Part shown: positions 16,722-23,149 of the stretch, piece after piece
How the letters are laid out: every line of letters starts with the position of its first letter
How positions within the stretch are numbered: position 1 is the stretch's first letter
From: UBA10427 sp003500135
Lineage (GTDB): Bacteria; Bacteroidota; Bacteroidia; Cytophagales; Cyclobacteriaceae
Assembly: GCA_963966275.1 (NCBI GenBank)
Contig: CAWZYQ010000052.1
Span: 1-23,149 of the forward strand
Reading direction: 5' to 3'
Length of the DNA stretch: 23,149 bases
Translations under genes and position numbers: made by a program
The notes under the pieces: model-generated
Databases searched by the model: none
What the model was told of the DNA's origin: nothing
What the model saw: only the letters and a program-made list of their open reading frames with translations

Positions 16722-17804
16722 ATGAAATTTGCATTTTTGGTACAGGGAGAAGGGCGGGGACACATGACCCAGGCAATCGCACTGTATAATCTACTTACCC
16801 GAAACGGACATCACCTAACATGCGTTTTTATTGGAATAAGCGAACGAAGAAAAATTCCTGAATACTTTTATGAGGCAATAGACGCACCGGTAATTGAAGT
16901 CAGAAGCCCTAATTTCGTCACGGATGATCAAAATAAATCCATTCGGATATTTCATACTTTATGGTACAATTCGGGCTTTCTCAACACGTATTGGAAAAGC
17001 CTGAAAAAAATCCATAATACACTAGAGGAGTTCAAGCCAGACGTACTGATTAACTTTTATGATTTTTTAGGAGGATTTTATTTCCGGCTTTTTAAAACTA
17101 ATATCAAACATGTGGCCATTGGCCATCAGTTCCTCACTGATCACCCCGACTTTCCATTTAAAAGGGGCGCTCCGGTTGATAAAAAATTATTCCAGATCAA
17201 CAATTACCTCATGTCAATGGGGGCTACGAAAAAGATCGCACTTTCTTTCATGCCATATGATCCCTCAAAAGTTCAGAAAACGGTGGTCACGCCTCCACTC
17301 GTTCGAGAGGAGATCAAAAGTCTGGAGGCGAAAGCAGACGATTTTATTTTGGGGTATATGGTAAACGCGGGATATGGCGCGGATATAATTGAGTGGCACA
17401 AAAACAATAAAGAAATCCGGTTGCATTGTTTTTGGGATAATAAGCAGGCGCCTGACCCTTATGAACCTCATGAAAATATTACTTTTCATCAGGTAGATGC
17501 CCACCTTTTTCAGGAGTACATGAAAAATTGTAAAGGATATGTGTCAACCGCAGGATTTGAGTCAATATGCGAGGCCATGTACCTGGGCAAGCCTGTATTG
17601 ATGGTGCCCGTAGAAGGGCAATATGAGCAGGCATGTAATGCACTGGATGCCGCTCAGGCAGGCGCAGGCATCTATGCAGCTAAGTTTGATATCAGCCTCC
17701 TGGTTGATTATTTGCCCCATCACAGGCCGATAGGTCAAAAATTCAGGGAGTGGGTCCAGAAGGGTGAAGAAATTTTCCTGACCGAATTGACCCGGTTAAG
17801 TTGA
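16722..17804 (+). CDS. Glycosyltransferase of the MurG/GT28-like fold
   Basis: The 360 residues form a two-domain GT-B glycosyltransferase of the glyco_trans_1_3/MurG-like type. The N-terminal domain begins VQGEGRGHMTQAIALYNLL, a glycine-rich loop of this group. The C-terminal domain has VSTAGFESICEAMYLGKPVLMVP followed by EGQYEQACNALDAAQAGAG, the nucleotide-sugar binding region of UGT and MurG-like enzymes (G-E-Q pattern). The protein has no signal peptide or obvious membrane segment, so it should act in the cytosol, perhaps at the membrane surface. Neither donor nor acceptor can be read from the sequence. Position between an ACP gene and a kinase-like gene suggests a lipid or cell-surface glycan substrate (inference). 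Confidence 0.88.
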   Translation: MKFAFLVQGEGRGHMTQAIALYNLLTRNGHHLTCVFIGISERRKIPEYFYEAIDAPVIEVRSPNFVTDDQNKSIRIFHTLWYNSGFLNTYWKSLKKIHNTLEEFKPDVLINFYDFLGGFYFRLFKTNIKHVAIGHQFLTDHPDFPFKRGAPVDKKLFQINNYLMSMGATKKIALSFMPYDPSKVQKTVVTPPLVREEIKSLEAKADDFILGYMVNAGYGADIIEWHKNNKEIRLHCFWDNKQAPDPYEPHENITFHQVDAHLFQEYMKNCKGYVSTAGFESICEAMYLGKPVLMVPVEGQYEQACNALDAAQAGAGIYAAKFDISLLVDYLPHHRPIGQKFREWVQKGEEIFLTELTRLS

Positions 17805-17882
17805 CCGCTAACACGAAACAAGACCAACATATTATAATTGCACCTGCTATTTATTGTAACTTTACGTCATTAAATTGCAGAT

Positions 17883-18947
17883 ATGGCGATAATCAGCAAA
17901 AAAAAGAAGATTTATAGTATCTCCGACCCGCTTCGGAAATATCTGGTAGCACAGGGTAGGGAAAGTCAGTTGCCTATTAAATATGAGGATCTGCAGCGCT
18001 ATTCTTCTTCAATTCCATTGGTAGATAAATCGGGAAATGATACCCTTTGGGAAACCGTGTTTTTTGAACATCATGAAATGCCGCAAATCCATGAGAGCCT
18101 GAAAAAAATATATGCCCAGTTGAAATCAGCTGGCGATGTATCGGTAATTGAACACTTATACATCGATCGTATCGATTTATGTATATATGGAAATACCCAG
18201 CCATTCCGTGTAAGAATAGTGAATAAGATCAACGATCTATTTGATTATTTCTATTTAAAAGTGGCTGATGCAAGCCGTGTTTACGGCCTTGAACTGGAGC
18301 ACCTGATCTCACCCAACAAAATAAATTTTCTGGTATGTGGCGACACATTGGTAGAGGAGCACATACAGGGTATTCCTGGTGATGACTTTATAAAGCACCA
18401 TATGAAAGATCAGCGTTTCAATGAAATGCGACTGGCCAAAGAGTTTGTTAAATTCAATGAAAGATGCCTGGTTAGACTGTTAGGCGACATGCATTCCAGT
18501 AACTTTGTTGTGGAGGTGATCCCCGATTTTGATGAGATACATTATCGCATCCGGGCAATCGATTTTGATCAGCAAAGTTATGAGGGTCGTACGGCTATTT
18601 ATATGCCCCAGTATTTTAAACAAAATAACCCTATTATAAAGCTGGGCCTAAAACATATGGAACCCGAACTGGAAATTCAGTATCAAAAAGAGGAGAGGTC
18701 ACTCATTGCTACCCGATTGAAATCAAGTGTTTCCGGACCAGCGATTAAAAACCTGGTTACAGCCATGATGGAAGACCACATAGCGCCAGAAAAAAATGTA
18801 ATATCGTTAAGAAATGAATTGACCAAGTTATATGAAGAGCCCAGGTTTATGCATTGTGAAAGCATGGGGGCAATTTTGAAGTTGAGTCTGATGATGGTTA
18901 TAAAAAAGCCAATACGATATAAATATTCATTTATGAAGCGGAATTAA
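17883..18947 (+). CDS. Kinase-fold protein of unknown substrate (APH/LPS-kinase-like)
   Basis: The 354-residue cytosolic protein matches no family I can name, but the residue pattern of a protein-kinase-like fold is present in order: a possible ATP-binding lysine in FYLKVAD (K126), a helix-C glutamate in GLELEHL, a hinge EEHIQGIPGDDF (158-169), the catalytic loop LGDMHSSNF (D202, N207) and the metal-binding IDFDQ (D227). The GDxHxxN plus IDFD combination recalls aminoglycoside phosphotransferases and LPS core kinases of the InaA/KdkA type. All key residues are there, so it may be active. N-terminal ~85 residues look like an additional small domain. It lies 78 nt after the glycosyltransferase gene. 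The assignment to the kinase fold is inference from motifs. Confidence 0.75.
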   Translation: MAIISKKKKIYSISDPLRKYLVAQGRESQLPIKYEDLQRYSSSIPLVDKSGNDTLWETVFFEHHEMPQIHESLKKIYAQLKSAGDVSVIEHLYIDRIDLCIYGNTQPFRVRIVNKINDLFDYFYLKVADASRVYGLELEHLISPNKINFLVCGDTLVEEHIQGIPGDDFIKHHMKDQRFNEMRLAKEFVKFNERCLVRLLGDMHSSNFVVEVIPDFDEIHYRIRAIDFDQQSYEGRTAIYMPQYFKQNNPIIKLGLKHMEPELEIQYQKEERSLIATRLKSSVSGPAIKNLVTAMMEDHIAPEKNVISLRNELTKLYEEPRFMHCESMGAILKLSLMMVIKKPIRYKYSFMKRN

Positions 18948-18997
18948 TTTGTAATCTCAATAGTTGGAAGGATAAAAGAAAACAGATATAAAAAGCC

Positions 18998-19618
18998 ATG
19001 TTTACAGGAATAGTAGAAGCCACAGCACGAGTGGTTAAGATAGATGAAGAAGGAACCAATAAAACCTTTGCTTTACAAAGTAATATTGCCAATGAGCTGA
19101 AAATTGATCAGAGCCTTTCGCACAACGGGGTCTGCCTGACCGTAGTGGAGGTAAAAGACGATACGTATAAGGTTACTGCTGTGGACGAAACCCTAAACAA
19201 ATCCAATTTAGGCCTTTTAAAAATCGGGGACGAGGTGAATCTGGAAAGAAGCATGTCATCAGGTTATCGTTTTGACGGGCACATTGTTCAGGGTCACGTC
19301 GATCAGACCGGTACATGTACACGTGTACAGACCCTTGATGGAAGTTGGCTGTTTGATTTCGAATATGACCACGAGGCAACCGGCAATTTTACAGTTGAAA
19401 AGGGCTCAATCTGTATCAATGGAGTTAGTCTTACCGTGTTTAATTGTACCAAAAACAGCTTTAGAGTGACCATTATTCCTTATACTTTTGAACATACCAA
19501 TTTTAAGGACATCAACGAAGGTACAGTTGTTAATCTCGAATTTGATATCATTGGAAAATATATACAAAGGATGTTCGAAATGGGTTATGGAGAGCATTTG
19601 AAGGAACGAATGCAATAA
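18998..19618 (+). CDS. ribE: Riboflavin synthase, alpha subunit
   Basis: The enzyme converts two molecules of 6,7-dimethyl-8-ribityllumazine to riboflavin and a pyrimidine, the last step of riboflavin synthesis; it is a cytosolic homotrimer. The 206 residues show two homologous lumazine-binding barrels. The N-terminal one begins MFTGIVEATARV and has SHNGVCLTVVEV; the second has GHIVQGHVDQTG at its start and SICINGVSLTV. The first methionine is fixed by the conserved MFTGIVE start. Length is typical. No FMN riboswitch is visible in the 50 nt upstream. It stands apart from other rib genes, which is common in Bacteroidota. Confidence 0.96.
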   Translation: MFTGIVEATARVVKIDEEGTNKTFALQSNIANELKIDQSLSHNGVCLTVVEVKDDTYKVTAVDETLNKSNLGLLKIGDEVNLERSMSSGYRFDGHIVQGHVDQTGTCTRVQTLDGSWLFDFEYDHEATGNFTVEKGSICINGVSLTVFNCTKNSFRVTIIPYTFEHTNFKDINEGTVVNLEFDIIGKYIQRMFEMGYGEHLKERMQ

Positions 19619-19666
19619 AGCAAAACCTTTTTATTTCTGTCAAAGTTCTACTTTAAACTTACCTAT

Positions 19667-20593
19667 ATGAACAGAACCCACATACCCGCCTGCTCCAGCG
19701 CTTGGCCAGAACTAAATTATGGCGATTGGGCCGATACCTTGAAAACACTGCATATGTGGACCCAGATTGTCGGAAAAATAAGGTTAGTTTGTATGCCTTG
19801 GCAAAATCATTCCTGGCATACCACGCTTTACATTTCTTCAAGAGGCCTTACCACGGGGAGTATACCATACAAAAATGGCATTTTCGAAATTGAATTTGAC
19901 TTCGCCAATCACCAATTGAGAATTTCCACTTCCTTTGGCCCGGCGGCAATGTTAGAGTTAAAGGCCATGTCCGTGGCAGCTTTTTACAAGGAATTATTCC
20001 GTGAGCTGAAAGAAATTGGCATCCATATTGATATCCACGCGGCTCCCAATGAAGTGGAAGAAAGCATTCCATTTGCCGAGAATGAAATTAATAATAGCTA
20101 TGATCGTCAAAAGGTATCTGACTTTTGGCAGGTTGCGGTAAGTACCCATAATGTCTTTTCAAAGTTCAGAAGCGATTTCATAGGCAAATGCAGCCCGGTA
20201 CATTTTTTCTGGGGCGCTTTTGATATAGCGGTTACCCGGTTTTCAGGTAGAAAAGCGCCTTTGCATCAGGGGGTCATGCCCAATATGCCTAAAGAAGTGA
20301 TGCAGGAAGCCTATTCACAGGAAGTAAGCAGCGCTGGTTTTTGGCCTGGAAGCGATCAGTCGCCACAACCGGTATATTATTCGTATTGTTACCCTGTGGC
20401 CGAATCGTTTGGGCAAAAAAATGTGCTGCCGAAAGAGGCATTTTACAGTGAAGAAATGGGTGAATTCTTCTTATCATATGATATCGTAAGGCAAGCCAAA
20501 GATCCTGAAAAAATGTTAATGGATTTCCTTCAGTCCACTTATGTAGCTGCGGCTGAATCGGGAAGCTGGGATCGCCAAAATTTAGAAAGATAA
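19667..20593 (+). CDS. DUF5996 family protein
   Basis: The 308-residue cytosolic protein begins with a tract typical of DUF5996: an AWPELNYGDWADTLKTLHMWTQIVGKIRL start, then WQNHSWHTTLYISSRGLTTGSIPY. Later parts include the FFWGAFDIAVTRFSGR segment, the Ser/Gly-rich SAGFWPGSDQ region and AFYSEEMGEFFLSYDIVR. The family's role is not known to me. There is no signal peptide or membrane segment. It starts 48 nt after ribE and the next gene follows after 9 nt, so the DUF5996 and GNAT-like genes probably share a transcript. Confidence 0.85.
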   Translation: MNRTHIPACSSAWPELNYGDWADTLKTLHMWTQIVGKIRLVCMPWQNHSWHTTLYISSRGLTTGSIPYKNGIFEIEFDFANHQLRISTSFGPAAMLELKAMSVAAFYKELFRELKEIGIHIDIHAAPNEVEESIPFAENEINNSYDRQKVSDFWQVAVSTHNVFSKFRSDFIGKCSPVHFFWGAFDIAVTRFSGRKAPLHQGVMPNMPKEVMQEAYSQEVSSAGFWPGSDQSPQPVYYSYCYPVAESFGQKNVLPKEAFYSEEMGEFFLSYDIVRQAKDPEKMLMDFLQSTYVAAAESGSWDRQNLER

Positions 20594-20602
20594 GGAAACA
20601 CT

Positions 20603-20893
20603 ATGGTAGTAAACTTAGAAGAAAATGAAAATAAAGGTCGTGCTTACCATGCTGCAGAAGATTCTGTTTTAGCAGAAATGACCTTTTCAAAAGCAGGTAA
20701 AACCCTTATCATAATAGACCATACAGAGGTGGATGAATCTTTAAGAGGACAGGGGGTTGGTAAAAAACTCCTGGACAAAATTGCTCAAATGGTAAGGGAA
20801 AGAAATATAAAAGTGATTCCACTTTGCCCTTATGCTAAAAGTCAAATCGAAAAGGATGCTAGCCTTCATGATATCCTGCAAAAAAGCAAGTGA
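20603..20893 (+). CDS. Small GNAT-like N-acetyltransferase (YjdJ type)
   Basis: At 96 residues this is a short single-domain acetyltransferase-like protein of the YjdJ group. The acetyl-CoA binding loop is seen as VDESLRGQGVGKKLLD (R/Q-x-x-G-x-G), followed by the helix KIAQMVRERNIKVIPLCPYAKSQIEK, which matches the YjdJ pattern of a CPYA motif after the second strand. The substrate is unknown; small GNATs of this kind may act on amines or proteins. It starts 9 nt after DUF5996, and no terminator is evident after it. Confidence 0.88.
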   Translation: MVVNLEENENKGRAYHAAEDSVLAEMTFSKAGKTLIIIDHTEVDESLRGQGVGKKLLDKIAQMVRERNIKVIPLCPYAKSQIEKDASLHDILQKSK

Positions 20894-20960
20894 CGAAGAG
20901 GGAAAAAGCAATAGAAATAAAGACAAGCTCAGGAATATTATCCATTGATGGCTTACGCTA

Positions 20961-20997
20961 GGTTAGCCGTTCTTCCAGGTAAACATATCAGCTAACC
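20961..20997. repeat. Inverted repeat GGTTAGC ... GCTAACC
   Basis: Perfect 7-bp arms at 20961-20967 and 20991-20997 with a 23-nt spacer. Too weak to be a terminator (no T run); purpose unknown. Confidence 0.35.
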
Positions 20998-21175
20998 ATT
21001 TCTTTTATCCGAATATTTCTAGTCCACAAAATTGGCCAGGTACGTTGTTTGCTTTATTTCAAATAATAATCAATGAATAATTGCACCGCTGTAATTCTCA
21101 ACGAACAACGATTTAAATGCTTCAGGTTTAAAATCAGGTATACCTATATAAAAGATACGTCAATCCCAGGTGATA

Positions 21176-21205
21176 TTGAGTTTATTATTTTGCGATATAT
21201 GTTTT
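21176..21205 (+). promoter_or_regulatory. Candidate promoter of the sensor-like gene
   Basis: TTG (21176-21178), 19 nt, TATGTTTT (21198-21205): one mismatch from TAnnTTTG, with the usual spacing. It would give a leader of about 110 nt to the ATG at 21321. Confidence 0.4.
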
Positions 21206-21239
21206 TAAAAAAGCTTTCATAAATTCATATTCAGATTAT

Positions 21240-21277
21240 TATTGTATGAATAAAGTGTTATATTGTCTAATACAATA
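21240..21277. repeat. TATTGT half-site cluster, operator-like
   Basis: TATTGT occurs at 21240-21245 and again at 21261-21266, 21 nt apart (two helical turns). Its complement ACAATA lies at 21272-21277. The outer pair TATTGTAT/ATACAATA is an 8-bp inverted repeat (21240-21247, 21270-21277) and the inner pair is spaced by 5 nt. It lies between the candidate promoter and the gene start. Confidence 0.4.
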
Positions 21278-21320
21278 GAAGCGGATTTTATGATCATGAC
21301 ATTACCTTCCGGTTTATAGA

Positions 21321-23084
21321 ATGAACCAACGGATATCAAGCTATTATCGCACCCTTGCCTGGGTAGCTCTTTTTATTGTAATCGGATCACTTTATGCTTA
21401 TTATTTCCTGATCTATGTGTCTGAACGAGAGGATGCGGTGGTCGCGAGAGGCTTCAGGATACTGAACAATTACCGACTCAATATGGAGGACAAAGACAAG
21501 CTTAATGTTAAGCGGGTCAATACGCTCGGTGAAAGTTTTATCAAGAGGGATTTATTCTATTATATTGCTGACTGCGACCCAGGTGAGGATAATAAGAAAG
21601 ACGGGAACACCAGCGATGACGGGATAAAAATGTCGAAGAACGGAAAATGCATCAATAAGGATTCTTACCGTTTGAACTATATCGAATATAGCGATTTTTT
21701 AAGCGATAAGATCAAGTTTCAAATCGGCGATACGCTGGATGTGTGTCCCGATGACAGCCATTCAGCTTGTGGGAAAAGAAATGAAAGGAGCGTTATGGTC
21801 AATACGCCAAATGCACCGCCTTTTATCATGTATGCACTATTTGATATCAGCGAACTATCAAAAATTATTAGCAACTTTGACATAAAACCCTTAGATACGG
21901 GATCAGTAGGTTACATCAAAACTACGCTGGACGATTTTTTGAATGGCTTAAAATACGATGACCTCCTGGAGAACCTTGTAGTGCTTAACAAGGGCAAGGT
22001 TATTTATAATGAAAATCCTGATGAGTTTGTCTACTCAGATCAAAACCTGGATTCCCTGACAGATAAATCGGCGCCATCGGGTTCGTACAAATTTGTCATG
22101 GTCAATTCCATTAGAAAAATGGCCATCAGTATGCCGGTTACCTTGTTCAACCAGGATTTAATAATTATGGGGTTTATTGATGGGGATCTTTTTTCACGGC
22201 TTACCAGATCAATTAATGCCCATTTTTTGTTTGTCCTTGCCAGTCTAATCCTGTTTCTAATTATCATTTTTCCTTTTTTGAAGGTTTATTTAATCAGTCA
22301 GAATGAAAGGCTGGGTTCGGAAGATATTTACTTCTCAGGTTTTTCTGTCATACTGGGTGCTTCACTAGGCATATTGATCATTTTTGGCCTTTACAACCAT
22401 TTTATTCTTGAGAATAATCAAATAAAAGAAAAGCTGACAAGCGCAACGCGTCATATGAAATCTGAAATCAGTAAGGATGTAAGTCGTGCTGTCAGATTTA
22501 AAAATGCCATACTTGATAGCTTGCAGCAATATGGCGATTATTTGACGCCTGACTCAGTGCAGTTGAATTATCATTCACTCGTACAGGATACTTCATTTGA
22601 TTTTAATGAATTACTACTACTCGATGCAAATGACGGTCATTTCGAATATATGCTGGTTTTGCCAGGTAATCGCCGTCCGGAAGAACATTTAAAAGACAAT
22701 CAGGTCAGTTATAGAACCTATTTCCAAAGGGCGCGGGATAACCGATTGTGGCATGTTAATCTTGATTCTATGGGATCTGAGTATTTTTTTATAGAGTCAA
22801 TATATTCCATTGCCAGCCAAAAAGGAGAGGCGGCAATTTCTTTTCCCAAAACCAAACTACGTACAGCCGATGGAGGGTTTGGTTTAAATGTTGTACCCGT
22901 GGTGACCAGCGCCTTGCCCTCGTTGTTTAAACCAATTTTGCCGAAAGATATGTCATTTGCTATTGTAGATAGTGAATGCAAAACGCTATTTCACGAAAAC
23001 TACAGAAAGAATGATAAAGAAAATTTCTGGGTCGAGACCGGTAATAATAAACACCTTAACTCAAGTTCCGCAAAATATGCTTAA
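21321..23084 (+). CDS. Membrane sensor-like protein with Cache-type domain, probably C-terminally truncated
   Basis: The 587-residue product has a membrane segment at 12-32, an extracytoplasmic region (about 33-300) with cysteine pairs in CDPGED...NGKC and CPDDSHSAC, two further membrane segments (301-320 and 338-358), and a second extracytoplasmic region that resembles the late part of a double Cache domain: helix 365-405, FNELLLLDANDGHFE, VSYRTYFQRARD, YSIASQKGEAAISF, and MSFAIVDSECKTLFHENYRKNDKENFW. In Cache receptors this FAIVDS-type strand is followed by a last helix, a membrane helix and a cytosolic output domain; here only a ten-residue unrelated-looking tail follows and a stop. Frames +1 and +2 after it also fail soon. 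I read the gene as broken or cut, perhaps by an insertion just outside the window. A complete short protein is the alternative. Confidence 0.75.
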   Translation: MNQRISSYYRTLAWVALFIVIGSLYAYYFLIYVSEREDAVVARGFRILNNYRLNMEDKDKLNVKRVNTLGESFIKRDLFYYIADCDPGEDNKKDGNTSDDGIKMSKNGKCINKDSYRLNYIEYSDFLSDKIKFQIGDTLDVCPDDSHSACGKRNERSVMVNTPNAPPFIMYALFDISELSKIISNFDIKPLDTGSVGYIKTTLDDFLNGLKYDDLLENLVVLNKGKVIYNENPDEFVYSDQNLDSLTDKSAPSGSYKFVMVNSIRKMAISMPVTLFNQDLIIMGFIDGDLFSRLTRSINAHFLFVLASLILFLIIIFPFLKVYLISQNERLGSEDIYFSGFSVILGASLGILIIFGLYNHFILENNQIKEKLTSATRHMKSEISKDVSRAVRFKNAILDSLQQYGDYLTPDSVQLNYHSLVQDTSFDFNELLLLDANDGHFEYMLVLPGNRRPEEHLKDNQVSYRTYFQRARDNRLWHVNLDSMGSEYFFIESIYSIASQKGEAAISFPKTKLRTADGGFGLNVVPVVTSALPSLFKPILPKDMSFAIVDSECKTLFHENYRKNDKENFWVETGNNKHLNSSSAKYA

Positions 23085-23088
23085 TTGC

Positions 23089-23119
23089 TTGCATAAGTGG
23101 AAAGTAGTTGCTACATTTG
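23089..23119 (+). promoter_or_regulatory. Strong Bacteroidota promoter pointing out of the window
   Basis: TTG (23089-23091), 20 nt, TACATTTG (23112-23119): a full match to TTG-N19-21-TAnnTTTG, the best in the window. It begins 5 nt after the stop of the sensor-like gene. The 10-bp palindrome TGTACGTACA (23125-23134) follows near the expected transcription start. Confidence 0.6.
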
Positions 23120-23149
23120 TGTGATGTACGTACAATGCAGCACCGTTAA

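Larger units (their letters stand above)
20894..21320. other. Gene-free stretch of 427 bp with repeat elements
   Basis: No credible gene in any frame. It contains the inverted repeat at 20961-20997, a candidate promoter at 21176-21205 and a cluster of TATTGT half-sites at 21240-21277, which together look like the upstream control region of the sensor gene at 21321. No terminator is apparent for the preceding operon. Confidence 0.7.

Noticed and set aside
18948..18997. FMN riboswitch before ribE
   Set aside because: Only 50 nt are available, too few for the element, and no conserved segments are seen.
19311..19328. Overlapping palindromes GTACATGTAC and GTACACGTGTAC
   Set aside because: Both lie in the middle of ribE and follow from the codons for TGTCTRV; no reason to assign a function.
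1..23149. tRNA, rRNA, CRISPR array or complete insertion sequence
   Set aside because: No tRNA cloverleaf, repeat-spacer pattern or transposase was seen on either strand by eye; a covariance-model scan would settle small RNAs.

Overview
The window reads as a chromosomal segment of a member of the Bacteroidota, most likely order Cytophagales. The evidence is the gene set: a BtuB-like TonB receptor, a birA/rsfS/ftsH neighbourhood, a MurG-like glycosyltransferase next to an acyl carrier protein, and DUF5996. Shine-Dalgarno sequences are absent, several starts are TTG or GTG, and promoter-like sites follow the Bacteroidota pattern (TTG, about 20 nt, TAnnTTTG). No rRNA, tRNA, CRISPR array or intact insertion sequence was found.

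Layout. (1) 1-899: 3' part of an unrecognised gene with its terminator. (2) 1049-3467: folK (-) and sppA (+) diverge; a two-way terminator separates sppA from the next, convergent gene. (3) 3475-8047, all minus strand: birA, ahcY with its own terminator, then a small unrecognised membrane-protein gene overlapping a BtuB-like TonB receptor. (4) 8087-12241, plus: rsfS, ftsH (with terminator), lpxH, and a secreted propeller-like protein overlapping lpxH. (5) 12374-13444: corA, behind two tandem hairpins. (6) 13637-16364: an NtrC-type sigma-54 activator overlapping its histidine kinase by 11 nt. (7) 16454-20893: acyl carrier protein, glycosyltransferase, a kinase-fold protein of unknown role, riboflavin synthase, DUF5996 protein and a small GNAT-like protein, all in one direction. 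(8) 20894-21320: a gene-free stretch with operator-like repeats, followed by a membrane sensor-like gene (21321-23084) that looks cut off at its C-terminus. A near-perfect Bacteroidota promoter starts 5 nt after its stop and points out of the window.

How the genes work together. Most are core functions: folate (folK), the methyl cycle (ahcY), biotinylation (birA), ribosome hibernation (rsfS), membrane proteolysis (ftsH, sppA), lipid A (lpxH), magnesium (corA) and flavin (ribE). The less explained parts are the small membrane protein fused by overlap to the TonB receptor, the ACP-glycosyltransferase-kinase-like run behind the two-component pair (plausibly envelope lipid or LPS modification, inference only), and the truncated sensor at the right edge. 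I see no convincing new defence system or large novel system; these three places are the best candidates for follow-up.
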